Positions 11,823 through 23,840 of a stretch of 64,000 nt of DNA are shown here, one piece after another. Numbering within the stretch: the first letter of the stretch is position 1; every line of letters starts with the position of its first letter. This DNA is from Liolophura sinensis (Eukaryota > Mollusca > Polyplacophora > Chitonida > Chitonidae), in the NCBI RefSeq assembly GCF_032854445.1, contig NC_088301.1, forward strand, positions 34,275,187 through 34,339,186. Reading direction: 5' to 3'. Under the pieces are notes generated by a model. The model was not told the origin of the DNA. It saw nothing but the letters and a program-made list of their open reading frames with translations, and made no database searches. Position numbers and translations under genes: made by a program.

Positions 11823-12514
11823 ACAACGTACGTATTCCGGAGCATCATGGCTTGCGTAAAAATGAATTGATGCTAGTAGCACCAGTCGTCTAGAATTACT
11901 CAGATGTTGTGTCGCAAACACATTTATTTTCATTATTTTGTCGTAGAGACTATTCCTCTTACGTGTTCGTCCCGAGGTGTCGAAAGATGCTTGACTGAGA
12001 TATAGTAGTGGAAGAGAGATTACTCTTAGGTAGTGGCATGGTTGTCGATGGTGATTCTCTCCCTTTGCTTGAAATTCGTGTGTAAGCCTGGGAGAACATA
12101 ATCTCTCCTTAGTATGGGCAAGGCCTAAATGTACTCTTCTCTACAAATTTAAGAATAATTATATAAGCCTCATGATAACAAGTAAAAACCCGTTTCAAGT
12201 CGTGTCGAGTTAACATATAATCGGGTTGAGTATATTTCAGCACATTGGGTAATACATGGTGGCAATGAGTATATTACAAAGTGATATACTGCCTGACAAA
12301 GGTCAAGTCGCCACTCTCGCTCAAGCACTTCCAGGTGGACACTAAACCCAACTAAACGTGAAGTGTACGGTTGAAACTTGAGTGTTCCCGGGCAAATAAA
12401 AACTTACCCATGGGTGCACCATGCTCCTCGTCATCCACCAAACCACCTTTTGGCGAAATCACCCCTACCTCTACAAAAGACACGATGAAAATAATATAAA
12501 CGACTTGCAGAATA

Positions 12515-12636
12515 GAGAGTAAAACCAGAGCAGCGACGACAGTGTGATACTTGACAAAAGGTCACTCGTAATCAGTTAAATGCGATCTCTTGTCAATTTA
12601 CCTCTGATAGGGTTTCATTCAACTGTTCATGTCAGA
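12515..12636 (+). repeat. dispersed repeat R1, copy 3
   Basis: AGTAAAACCAGAGCAGCGAC through ACAGTGTGATA, GGTCACTCGTAATCAG and CAACTGTTCATGTCAG; about 800 bases after copy 2. Confidence 0.75.
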
Positions 12637-12639
12637 ATC

Positions 12640-13828
12640 AGATATAAAAGTGCAATTTATTAGGCGACACTGATCTAGGAAAACTAGATCGTGTCTTGAC
12701 TATTAATACCTTCAAAATCACACAGGTAAAAGATCTACACACATAGAAGCGCTAATACCACCAAATCCTAACAAAAATATAATTCTACTTAGTGAATGCA
12801 TAAATGAATGAAAGAAATGAATGTATAGACAGTGGTTCAATTCTACCTGCATTGTACTAAAATGAAGAGAATTCTGTCTTTGGCCTAGATATAATTCCTA
12901 AAAATGAATTTGTAACTATCATTTAGAAAGCTAAAAAGCTAAAAATCATTTAGCCCATACGGCACTTCATCATGTCGTTTCATTACATGCATATTTGATT
13001 GTTTTTTGACTGTTTATTTCAGAGACTTCAGGGTCTATTGAGAAGAGACTTTGTAATTATACCTGATTCGAACGTTTTAAATTTTGTTATTCACGTATGG
13101 TATAGGGATGACTAACAAGAGATTTAAAATGTGATGCATGGTATTGTTTAATTTGCTGTATAATTCTCCTGGCGTCCGATAATTGCATGATATTCAAAAA
13201 TAATGTTGAACAGGCCATCAGTACCTATGCTTGGCATCATCTAATAATCTACAGTTTGAAAATGTCTGCACATCATCCCAGTTCGCCAATATTATCGTTG
13301 CCATGCCCTTGTAACCATGAATATCTCATCAGGTAATGGTGCTGGTGAACACATATTTTTCTTTCGACATATACGAGTAAATTAAAATGTGAATTAACCA
13401 GAACCATTAAACCATTAAAGTCTTAATCCGGCGAGATTTTAAAGTCTGTTGTCTATATGTACATGAAATAGATATCAATGTTATCAGTAAAACACGTCGT
13501 GAGTGGAAATAAAGCCGTGCATTATTAAACAGCAGGCCTATGTTGAGAGTGGTATGCATTCATATTAGACACTGAGAAATGCAGCCACCCCGCTTAGTGT
13601 TGTTTGATACACTTTTTACTCGTATACATCACTCATGCATCTTTAGATAAGCTTGGTGTCCTTGAAAAGAATCGTATAAACCTGTATTAATAAATTAAAG
13701 GACATAGGTAAAAAAATGTATTTGCTAACATAGTTATGCAATGGTTAAACACAAATAAATACACAGAATATATACGTAGAATGCAGACTTACATAAACAT
13801 TGCTAGGTAATGGAAAATTTTAAATTTG
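12640..13828. other. gene-less AT-rich stretch, nothing recognised
   Basis: No coding signal, SINE or terminal-repeat element seen by eye; begins with sequence weakly linked to R1. Confidence 0.5.
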
Positions 13829-13843
13829 CCCCCCCCCCCCCCC
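13829..13843 (+). repeat. poly-C run (15)
   Basis: A homopolymer of C followed by A6; an error-prone site for sequencing. Confidence 0.95.
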
Positions 13844-13907
13844 AAAAAAGCAGTAAAAAAATATATGACATTCATATATGACATTCAAGATGTATATATT
13901 GTAGGTA

Positions 13908-14015
13908 GCGGTCAACACAATCGCCATGTTCATGTTGGCTGTATATCATTCTCCAGCATTATACATGGTCATCTACCATAGTATCATGTTCATACTGGTT
14001 CCATGTATTTCCAGG
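13908..14015 (+). repeat. isolated unit of the 16-kb diverged repeat
   Basis: GGTCAACACAATCGCCATGT, TCATGTTGGCTGTATATCAT and CATGGTCATCTACCATAGTA recur almost unchanged at 16385-16440 and 16738-16820. Confidence 0.65.
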
Positions 14016-15539
14016 TCTGTTTGTGGTGATTTTGGCTCACTGTGCTCTTTTAAGAGTGAACGTATATAAGTACACGGTCAGTAAGCTTGTTTTAAAATAC
14101 ACGTATTTGGAGAAAAACCTTGACTGGCCGACATATACGCCTACGTGCAGCTAGCTTAATATATGGATTCTGCCCTTTTAAATACTGACCACCTATATAT
14201 CTGTTTGTCAAGCAAAAACCAGATACTGAGTTAAATATCCGACGGCTGAGCGTTTTTTGTGTGAGTCTCCTTGAGGTCATGAGTTTACAATGAGGCTAGA
14301 TTCAGACTTCCTTTCAGATGGGCACGCCAGGCCTGGCTATTTTCAACAAGTTTAGTGCATTTTACTTCCAACCTAGTCCATTCTGGGTTCGTAGGGGTCA
14401 TATTTAATTTCTCGTTTGTTCAAAAAAAAAATATGTCAAAAATGTTTATTCATGCGTCACGGCCCGAAGGAAAGGGTTAAAAAGATTTATCAAACACTTC
14501 ACTAAGGCCGTAATCTGGAACGTCGTTTCAAATATCAAATTCTTTAGCAGCCACATAAAATGAAAAAGTAAGCCTTTATTTAGGTCAACCTTTAAAGCTT
14601 TTAAAGATATACATCTGCCAAACGGACTGGCTGTTATAAGGTCGCCTTTTTTAAACTTTACCCTTTTTAACACAAAATGATGGTATAAGTTCGTGAAAGC
14701 GATTCATAATGCCTATTGCAATTCCGCCTTTAAATATTCAGGAAGAAGGAATTGACCTGAGAGTGTAAGGAACAGTTATGAAACTGCTTTATAGCATGCT
14801 TTTCACAGATACTTTTTATACAAGTGTATAAATATATACACGGTGTCCTTCTTGGTTTACATGCAACCCGTTTGTGGCATAGTACCTTTTATTAATTAAC
14901 TCCTTTTAAAGTTGGTTCATTGTTATACGGGACTTGGTGGTGTGGATAGAATGCCAAGTAGGAGTAAATACTTGTCAAGGGCGCGGCTGTTTAATTTAAA
15001 ATAAACATAATTGCTTTCTGTTTTGTTAAATAGAATTCATCAGTTAAAAAACATTGTGGCTATTTGAATAAATATCCTCGGGCATTAGCTGATGTATGTA
15101 CTGGCTTATACACTTCACAGAAGGGAACGCAAAAATGCTAATTAAGGGGCCTTGGTACACCTTTAGGGCATGCGCTTCCTTGACCGGTGAGTCCAGTTTG
15201 ACTATAAAGCTCAGAAGAGATTAAATATTTCTCAAATAAATCAGAGCTTGACTTTATTATTTCAAAAATCTCTTTATAATACCTGGGATTTAGCTGGGCT
15301 ACGAGTGGCCCTTAGGCTATAACACACATTTATATGTATGTATGTAGACTGAACTGCGTGCTTATATTGGCCATCTGTGCATGAGCATGCAATAAGAAAC
15401 CTATTCCGACAATAAAACGTCACATTTTATACTACGTGTACATGCTGTCATGCAAAATTCTCCGAACCAGTCCTTTACATTAATCTGTTAGGGTGTTTGT
15501 CTGCACTTTAATAAATCTAAGCGTTAAGCCCGTTCATGA
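14016..15539. other. gene-less stretch, nothing recognised
   Basis: A 75-codon frame on the minus strand at 14446-14673 has no recognisable domain and lacks convincing splice boundaries. I treat it as chance. Confidence 0.45.
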
Positions 15540-15612
15540 TATTTGATAATCGCAAGGCTCATCCCCAAAACAACCCAATAGACAGGTTCACAAAGAAACA
15601 TGTAAGAAATGA
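15540..15612 (-). repeat. dispersed repeat R2, reverse-orientation fragment
   Basis: GATAATCGCAAGGCTCATCC and CCAAAACAACCCAATAG followed by AAGAAACATGTAAGAAATG; diverged. Confidence 0.4.
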
Positions 15613-15999
15613 TACACAAATAGTAAATAAACAGTAGGCTTCTAATATGTAAGAGGGAAACGGTGGATACAAGAGTCGATATTCAAAGTATATATGACAT
15701 CCAATTTAAAATTCAAACTCGTATTGTATGCACGCATACTTTCCGAAGAGAATGCCAGTAAAGGTATTTCAGTCCCGTATTGATTGAAAGTGCTCAATGA
15801 AGTCCGATGAAATTAATGGCATCAAATTCCGGCCTCCTGCCGGGATGCTGCCGAATGCTTTAAAATTCATGATGGCTTCACTTTCCTTGATAATAGCAGT
15901 ACTTCATTTTTTTCTCGTCTCCCTACAGGAGATAGGTATCCTATTCATACTGTTGAAACAGCCTCCTTCATTAATGCTTTGGGACAATAATGTTATATG

Positions 16000-16357
16000 C
16001 CTCACAGAGGAGCAAATCATGCCACAAAGTATACATTGTATATGTACAATCCATCCCAACGTCATATTCTATAGTCCTTGTGTTATTTTGTTTCAGTAAA
16101 ATATAGAGAGCCTGGTGGTGCCATCTACCTCACTGTTAAGTGACACCCTACATGCCTCATGCATTGTACATGACAGTCTACCTAGACGTCATATTCATAT
16201 TGGTTGTATCATTGGATAGTACTACTGAGATCCTTGCGATAGATAACTCACAAATGCCATCAATATGCCTCATACATTGTGCATGACAGTCTGCCTAAAC
16301 GTCATATTCATATCGGTTACATGAGATCCGTAACTCACCAATGCCATTCAAGACTTA

Positions 16358-16395
<38 letters not shown>

Positions 16396-16960
16396 TACGT
16401 CAACACAATCGTCATGTTCATGTTGGCTGTGTATCATCTGCCATAGGGGCCTACTATAATGTTCAAACTGATTCAGTGCTATTGAGATCCGTAACTCATC
16501 ATCAAGGCCATTCACAATAGTCTCACCAATGCGGTCGGTGTGAGTTCAAGTCCAGCTCATGCTGGTCTCCTCTCCGGCCATACGTGGGAAGGTCTGTCAG
16601 CAATCTGCGGATTGTCATGGGTTCCCCCGGGCTCTGCCCGCTTTCCTCCCCCCATAATGCTTGCCGACGTCGTGTAAGTGAGATATTCTTGAGTACGGCG
16701 TAAAACACCAATCAAATAAATAAGTAAATACATAGCAGTCAACCCAGTGGCCATGTTCATGTTCATCATTCTCCAGTATTATACATGGTCATCTACCATA
16801 GTATCATGTTCATACTGATTCCTTACTACTAGAATCCTTGTGCTAGATAACTCACAAATACCATCCATATGCCTCATACATTGTAGATGACAGTCTACCC
16901 TAATGTCATGTTAATCCCTGTCGTTTAATTCCCCGGTGCTGTTGAGATACTTATCCTAGC
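16000..16960 (+). repeat. diverged long-unit tandem repeat with embedded SINE and (TA)n
   Basis: Units share ATGCCTCATACATTGT, ATGACAGTCTACCTA, ACGTCATATTCATAT, GAGATCC..TAACTCA and TGTTCATGTTGGCTG blocks. They recur at about 16150, 16265, 16385, 16740 and 16865. A (TA)n run lies at 16361-16393 and a SINE at 16521-16730. The true period is hard to fix by eye. Confidence 0.6.
16521..16730 (+). mobile_element. SINE family A, 5'-truncated copy nested in a diverged tandem repeat
   Basis: It begins at TCTCACCAATGCGGTC, contains the B box (GTTCAAGTCC), the conserved 3' domain and the AAAT tail. On both sides lies the ATGTTCATGTTGGCTG-type repeat of 16.0-16.96 kb, so the SINE inserted into that repeat. 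A clear duplication is not seen. Confidence 0.85.
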
Positions 16961-17064
16961 ATCGTCCCATCGCTTCGCAGTATCGTCTTATCACTTCGCA
17001 GTATCGTGATATCGCCTCGATTCGTCGGACGATGAGACGATACTATATGATCGCACGATGATGG
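16958..17064. repeat. short tandem/inverted ATCG-rich repeat
   Basis: CGCTTCGCAGTATCGTCTTA and CACTTCGCAGTATCGTGATA are two tandem units of about 20 bases. They are followed by GACGATGAGACGATAC, the inverse of the CATCGTC/TATCGTC motif. The stretch could form a hairpin or be the end of a DNA transposon. Confidence 0.5.
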
Positions 17065-19819
17065 CTATAACCAGTTTCCATTCAATCCCCGACTTACATA
17101 TTCTTTACGACACCTATAACCAGACCATACATCTTTGTCGTACCGTTTTTTAGTTATCCAATACAGTTCTGATTCACAATAAAACATACAAATCGCTGTA
17201 TATAATTCCACCTCAATTTAAAGCATTCATAAACTGAACCAATCATTTTTAATTTCTTTTTTTTAAATTCGCGCACATTGACTGAATTTACTCGTTTGTC
17301 CAATTGTTTCACTACGCGAATTTTGGCACGGAAACAGACATTCGTATATAGCAGCCATATACCTAAGGTCAAGTGTATGGGTAGAAGAAAATCGCTTTTC
17401 TCTGAGGTACCAAAAAGGCCACATCTCACCTATACTGGGATATACTCAACTAGTCCGCCAGGGGCCAATTCCTCAAAGTCATTTGATACTGTAGGAAAAA
17501 TCAAAATTGGTAGCCGGAAATTTTGAAACATTTGTGAATTGGTCAAAGTATTAATTTCTACCCCCCAAAACTAAGCTCTTAAAACGTAATTTACATTTGT
17601 ACTTGTCAGAAATGGCTTCGAGTAATTGTTCGCAGGAATACATTCTTGCTTAGTTATGACCCAACATTGGAAGCCGTCTTACTGTTATGCGGTGTCACCA
17701 TCAGCATTAACAGCTATATGCATGTAGAAGCCTACTTTAAGTAACCGGTATGCATTTTTAAGGATCCAATTGAATCCAAAATATTAAAGGCTAATGGAAT
17801 TACGAGTCAAGGTGGCAAACTGTCAACGACTGGATTTGACTAACTGAATGATGTAATACCTAAATAAATATATACACTGGGTGTTAGTACATTTGATAAA
17901 CAAATGTCGTGTCTTCTATCTACAATTTTCAAAGCCCATTGCTGAATTTGGAGGACGTCTGTGTCTTATACAGCTGTTAACTGGCTTTGAACTATATTTG
18001 CCGAAATCCAGTAAATCCTCCTACGCCTATCTTGTTTGTCTATAACAACTACATGTATGCTACAGTTAGTAAAAGTTTTAGGAGTAACTTTTGAACAGAA
18101 AATGATAAAACATACTGACATAATTAAGTTGACATGACCATACGACAGCACGTTTCTTTGATGTACACATGCATTTCAAATCATTAATCGAAGTCTGATT
18201 GCATTGATGTATATACAGGAGTAGGCATTATCCAGCTGTGTCAAATACTTGAGAAACCCTTCAATTCAGCCATGTTTAAGTATCCCAGACAGTGCGTGTG
18301 TATAATATCATATGTATGCCTATATTCCAAGTCTTTGACGCGTTTTAGTCCATCTAGAAATTGACCCGTTTGATATAGCTATAGATCTTACGGGTTACTC
18401 TGTTGTTTTTGATGTCGTTTCTGGCTTGAATGGGTTATTTATTGAGATGTGAAATATCACAAACGACGTCATTCAAGACACCGAGAGTATTGTGTTCAAA
18501 CGTCAAGGTCAGGCGATCAAGTCTGTCCGATTATTGTAACTGCAGACACATTTTCGGCCTAAAACAGATAGCTTGGTACATACTGAATATCAGTACCACA
18601 TCCCTCGCTTTCCTGTTAGTGCTTGCATTGGTACGAGCGCAGAAATGTGATGACGTTGATTCAAACATCGTACATGTACAGTTAAGATAGGTAAATCGTG
18701 TGAGTGTGTATTAACGAATCCTAGCCCTGCGATCCAAGCTTGTATGCCATCAATCGGTGCTGCACGGGCACCAGTATAGCAATTCCACTCTGTAGCATTC
18801 TTTTTGCTGACATATGCTTTATTTTCGGAGGAGAACTTCGTGTTTTTTACATTTCTAAGCCAGCTGTTTCGAAGCCAGGCCGCTGCCGTTGTTTATCGAA
18901 ACATTCCGACGGCGATAGCCGTTTTATGTATTTGAATAGGTCGCTGATAGTTGCGTGTAAAGAATGGTATCGAGGGTGTATAGTGACGTCGGGAAATGTA
19001 CACTTCATTGACGTCATCACTTGACCTATTGAGAAGCAAAAAAGTCAAAAGACCATCTCAATGAAAAACAGAGACATGACTGGGATGAAACTGCTATTGC
19101 TATGGAAACTAACTGAAGATCTCTGTCTTTAGTATGATACAGCCGGCAAACTTCCGGACCCTTGTGAACAGTGGAACTATTCCATTCATCTACGGTACAT
19201 CCGCAGTACTACCATATTTACTATGTGGAATACCCGAGGAGATTTCACAATTATACCTCAGATATAGCGATACGTCACATTTTTAATGCATGGAATCAGG
19301 TATCAAATTTAGGAATTAATGAGTTAGCTACAAAAGAATCGATCTATCACGAGATCCACCCACAAAATTTTCAGTATTTCACAAAGTTCAGCCTGGATGA
19401 ATTATACCTTAAGAAAATTGTGCTGTACCATGAGTTTCGTTTTCCTACAAGGTGGCAGGTGTAAGACATATATTGGTACGTTAGTAAAAGACTGATACGA
19501 TCTAATCATTTGTATTTATCTCCATGCATGTGGACCCCACTGCTCACCTAAAGGGATTATAACATCCCCAGGTGAAAATATCAGGGGAAAACCCCGGTTA
19601 AATTTTCATGTAACTGTTTATTGTTTTGATTTCTTTGACTTTGTATTTGATTGCTGAGTACAAAGCCACAATAATTTACAACTTTATAATATCTATACTG
19701 TTATATATCATAATTCTGTCGTAAAGAATGGAGAAAGTATATCCATATCACAATCACAGTGACTTACAACTCTGGCATGATCTTTCAAAACATGAACAAT
19801 ATTCGGATGTGGAATGGAG
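17065..19819. other. gene-less stretch, slightly richer in GC at 18.4-19.5 kb
   Basis: Frames at 18430-18690, 18740-19024 and 19171-19464 are open for 86 to 97 codons but show no domain or consistent splice signals. An R2-like block (GGAAACAGACATTCGTATAT) is at about 17330. Confidence 0.4.
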
Positions 19820-20032
19820 ATATTTATTTGTTTATTTGAAGTGTTTATTGCCGTAATGAAGAAATTTTTACCTCATTTACTACAACCGCATTAACGATTA
19901 TGGGTGGATGAAACCAAAGTGAATGCCCGGAACAAACCCCTGTCCCTACATTATATATGTAACAGGCAGTCCTCCTGACTTAAGCCGGATTCGATCCTGT
20001 GGTCTTCTTGGTCAGGAGCATCTCGGCTGCGA
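19820..20032 (-). mobile_element. diverged SINE sharing the family A 3' domain but with a different body
   Basis: On the plus strand it reads as tail (ATTTATTTGTTTATTTGA), a decayed 3' domain (GCCGTAATGAAG...CGATTATGGGTGGATGAAACC), then a distinct body (GGCAGTCCTCCTGACTTAAG) not found in the intact family A copies. It may be an older subfamily. A similar body occurs near 6295-6350 (CCTCCTGACTTAAAAGCGC). Confidence 0.45.
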
Positions 20033-20586
20033 CGAAAACAACGCTGTTGTTGAATTAGTCAGTTGACCCTAGAATGCAAATGGGATGAAGATAACCATAA
20101 TCTCGCAGAAAGGTTTTATGTATGAATACGGACCATGAGATACGACATTTAAACACACTGTCCCAATGCACCTCTGTCTAGACCTTTTGTCCCGAGGAGT
20201 CTCCAACGATTCTATTCAGCAATTTGTGTATTACTCGCCTGCTTTGAAATCAAACGTTTCATCGTTATATATCAAAAGTATACATTTACAGGAAGCAGTC
20301 AAAATTTTAACTCTTCTGTTTACACCTTCATGCCTCAAGCTATGTACTCGTTCGACGGTATGGATAAGTGGATTACATATGACAGGCGATATTAGACAAT
20401 GCCTAAGCTTTGCAGTAGTGTATTGCCACTGTCTGGGGATCATGCAGAATAAAAATCGATGCCAGAGTTGTTCTCGAACAGGTTGTCTGCAGATATTCCG
20501 ATAGCGCACACATTGCTCTTTACATGAAAAACTCGACTTTTAAAGACATACAAACTTCACGTAGATTAACTTGAATGAATAAAGAG

Positions 20587-21490
20587 ATAATATTGACGTC
20601 GTTTAATGTAATGTATAGGTAATGTTGACGTCACCCATAATGGTGATGCAACCGAATTTTGACGCTATCCAGTATCCAGTAATGCAAGCAAGTAATGTTC
20701 ACGCCATGCGCTGAGTAATATTTATGCAGCCGAGTAATGATGCCATTTAATGATGGTGATGCAGCACAGTAATGTTGATTCCATCCATAATGGGACCGAA
20801 TAAAGGTGATGCCATCTATAAATGGCGATGGAACCGAATAATGTCTAATAATGTAATATGATGCATAGCATACATAGTAATACCAGAGCAGCGACGACGG
20901 TGTGATAGCTGTGAAATACGGCCTTTTGTCAGTTTTCCCCTGCTTGGCCTTATTCTTCTGTTCATGTAAATGCATAAATAGTATATAGCATAAATAGCAC
21001 CGTAGCCTTAGCAGAATTAGTTGATAAGTGATATTAATTGTAATTTATCAGACGTGTCTTGTCTAGAAATATCAAAATGATGTGCACAACAACTTTAAAA
21101 CAATGGTAATGCGACCGAGTAATGTTGACGCTATCTAGTGATGGTGATGAAGCCCATTAATGTTGACGCTGTTTTGTAGTGGTGATGCAACACAGCAATG
21201 CTGATTCCATCTAGCAATAGTGATGCAGCCGACTAATGTTGACACTATCTAGTAATGGTAATGCAAACGAGTAATGCTGACGCCATCTAGTGATGGTGAA
21301 GAAGCCCAGTAATGCTGATTCCATCTGATGCAGCCGAATAATGTTGACTCTGTTAAGTAATGGTAATGTAACAGAGTAATGCTGACGCCAGCTGGCAGTG
21401 GTGATGCGGCCCAGTGATGTTGATACCATCTATAAATGCAGGCACAGCCGAATGATGATGACGCGGTCTAGTAATGGTAACGCAACCAAA
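20587..21490. repeat. 38-bp dimeric minisatellite
   Basis: Units alternate TAATGTTGACGCCATCTA-like and GTAATGGTGATGCAGCCGA-like 19-mers, giving a period of about 38; ten or so units are clearest at 21105-21480. The 20587-20860 block is the same repeat, separated by an R1 copy. Apparent open frames across it are a by-product. Confidence 0.8.
20876..20985 (+). repeat. dispersed repeat R1, copy 4, inside the 38-bp minisatellite
   Basis: CAGAGCAGCGACGACGGTGT through CTGTTCATGTAAATGCATAA. It interrupts the ATGGTGATG-type minisatellite. Confidence 0.7.
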
Positions 21491-21645
21491 GAGTTTACAG
21501 CATTGAAGAGTTTACAGTAGTTGTAACTTAGTTGGGTACTGATGATGCGGAATGAAGTAGGCCTAATGTCCATGCAGTCCAGAAATGAGGGTACTGCTTA
21601 TAAGTTTTAAAGTCCAATAATGGAGATATAGTAATGGTGACGGTG

Positions 21646-21815
21646 TCAAGTAATGAAAGGGGAACATTCTATACTTTTCATAAGGGAATCCAGTAATGGA
21701 GATGTAGCGTATAGCAACAGTGATGCAATCAAGTTATGAGGGGGAAGATTCTATACTTTTCATGGCGCAATCCAGTAACAGAGATACAGTGTATATGGTG
21801 GTCATGATGCAGTCG
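21646..21815. repeat. two 83-bp tandem units
   Basis: TCAAGTAATGAAAGGGGAAC and TCAAGTTATGAGGGGGAAGA start two units that share ATTCTATACTTTTCAT and AATCCAGTAA. The parts CAGTGATGCA link it to the neighbouring 38-bp minisatellite. Confidence 0.65.
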
Positions 21816-21917
21816 AGAAACCCAACCGACCGGTGGGACAGGAAAGCTTGTTTGAGAGGAACAAATAAAATTTCATGACTGAAATTTTGACTTATGCCTA
21901 AGATAACTTCATCATCC

Positions 21918-22141
21918 CTTGAACAGGATAACGAAGCTGTCTTAGACTTATGTCAGGCTTAGCCTTAATTTGTGGAATTTATTTATGTATTTAGATTTGA
22001 AGTGAAACGTGAATTTTTAATTTGGTTATGGAAGTCTACGATATATCCAAGTGTTTTAATGAAAATTTCAAATGTAACTCGCAGTAATCTGTTTTGAAGT
22101 TAAGACTAAGTCTAAGAAAAGCTTCGTGATCCTGGGTCAAG
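21918..22141. mobile_element. MITE-like element M1, copy 1 (terminal inverted repeats)
   Basis: The left end CTTGAACAGGATAACGAAGC and the right end (reverse complement) CTTGACCCAGGATCACGAAG match. The match continues through TCTTAGACTTA and TTAA-type blocks for about 40 bases. The element has no coding capacity. Confidence 0.65.
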
Positions 22142-22340
22142 TACCTCAAAAGAAAAATTGCAGTGATGTTAATAGCAATTTATTTATTAGAGGTCACTGG
22201 TCTAGAATTACTCAAAACATTGTGTTGTCACAATTAACAAACAACAAAAACAACATGAAAACAGTGCAAAGAGAGTGCTTAGACCTCTAGCATGCAAAAA
22301 TCGGGTTTATGCAAGCGGCAGCATAAAAGACAACACCTTG

Positions 22341-22452
22341 AAGAGTGAAACTAGAGCTTCAACCACAATGTGATCACTGGCAAATGGTCAACTTGCCTCA
22401 ACTTACCTCAGTTACGGTTTATTCTATCTGTTCATGTAAATGCGTAGACAGT
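22341..22452 (+). repeat. dispersed repeat R1, copy 5 (most diverged)
   Basis: GAGTGAAACTAGAGCTTCAA...CAATGTGATCACTGG through CTGTTCATGTAAATGCGTAG. The linked TCTAGAATTACTCAAAAC segment lies upstream at about 22200 rather than downstream. Confidence 0.6.
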
Positions 22453-22629
22453 TGACTAATCGCAGAATAACCATCTGTGTGGTTAAAAAGAACGAATTAT
22501 ACCTGCCACTTTTTATATAATTATAAGTAGTTATACAAGCAAATGATATATTGATGCAGTCACACTTTAGTTATGGTCAGTCAGTCTAGAAAAAAGGACG
22601 CATTCTTGAGAGTTGCCTCAAAAGAACGC

Positions 22630-23840
22630 CACATTTCCTATTCGGTACCCAACTTACTGACAACAGGCATGACAGGAAGTTAGAAAACAAACTCCAGGCG
22701 TTATGTCCTCTGCGCTCTAGGCGTGATGTCACACATATTATATGTTACACAAATTACTGACACCAGAATGCCACAGACATGCAACAAACAGGCGTGATGT
22801 CGATCCTTTACGCACACTAGACGTGATGTCCTATACGTACCAGCTGGCGTACGAAGCTGTCTTAGACATAAGTCAGATTTAGTCTTAACATCTTAACTTG
22901 TGGTGTTATTTCTGATCTTAACTTGACCTTAGAAACTAATTTTTAATTTTGTCATGAATGAACAAGCTAGACAACTCTCATCATTCATGTAAAAATTCCT
23001 AGTAAGTCACAATTTAGGTGCAGTGAACTAATTTTGACTTAAGTCTTGGTGACCTCGAGGCCAGGCGTAATGGTTTGCACGCTACCAAACTAGCTTCCGC
23101 TAAGACGGCACACAACGGCACCAACGATACGCTGACCAACTTACCCAGACGCTACAGGACAAGCCCCCGGGCGTGATGTCCCGTAGTGATCTACCCAAAT
23201 TAACTTACATTCGGACACCATACAGCTGGCATCAGACATGATATCTTCTGCGCTAACTATCTTAGTGACAACATGACCTCAGGACAGCTAGCAGACGTGA
23301 TGTCCTATACGTTGTCAACTTACTGACAATTGTCACCAAAAGCCAAGCTCAAGGCGTGTTGTTTTATATACGCTGCCCAACTTACTGACACCAGGACACC
23401 AAAAGCCAATCTCCAGGCGTTATGTCCTATATACGTTGCCCAACTTATTGACACCAGTACACCAAATGTCAAGTTCCAGGTGTGATATCATATATACGTT
23501 GCCCAGCTTACTGACATCAGGACAGCAAAAGTCAGTCTCCAGGCGTTATGTCTTATATACGTTGCGAAACTCACTGACACATGACACCAAGGTCAATCTC
23601 CAGGCGTTTTGCCCTATATACGTTGGCCAACTTAGTAACACCAGAACACCAAAACTCAAGATCCAGGTGTTATGTTCTATATACTCTACCCAACTTACTG
23701 ACACAAGTACACCAAAAGTTCCAGGTCTTATGTCCTACATATCTTACCCAAGTTACTGACACCAGGACACTAAAAGTCAAGTTTCCAGACGTTTTATGTC
23801 CTAGACTTTACGCTGCCCAACTTACTGACCGAACAGTAAG
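22630..23840. repeat. 63-bp satellite array
   Basis: The best units run from about 23370 to 23830 with a period of 63: ACGTTGCCCAACTTACTGAC, ACCAGGACACCAAAAG, then CTCCAGGCGTTATGTCCTAT. Older units (GGCGTGATGTC core) extend back to about 22630 around the M1 insertion. Because 63 is a multiple of three, chance open frames of about 100 codons cross it and should not be taken for genes. Confidence 0.85.
22850..23052. mobile_element. MITE-like element M1, copy 2, inserted in the 63-bp satellite
   Basis: GTACGAAGCTGTCTTAGACA, then AAGTCAGATTTAGTCTTAAC, matches the left end of copy 1. The right end GACTTAAGTCTTGGTGACCTC is a decayed inverted repeat. Satellite-like GGCGT(A/G)ATG sequence lies on both sides. 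Confidence 0.6.

Noticed and set aside
20166-20504. 112-codon plus-strand frame
   Set aside because: It has no recognisable domain or splice context and overlaps a minus-strand frame of similar length; most likely chance.
20631-20975. 114-codon minus-strand frame
   Set aside because: Runs through the 38-bp minisatellite and an R1 repeat copy.
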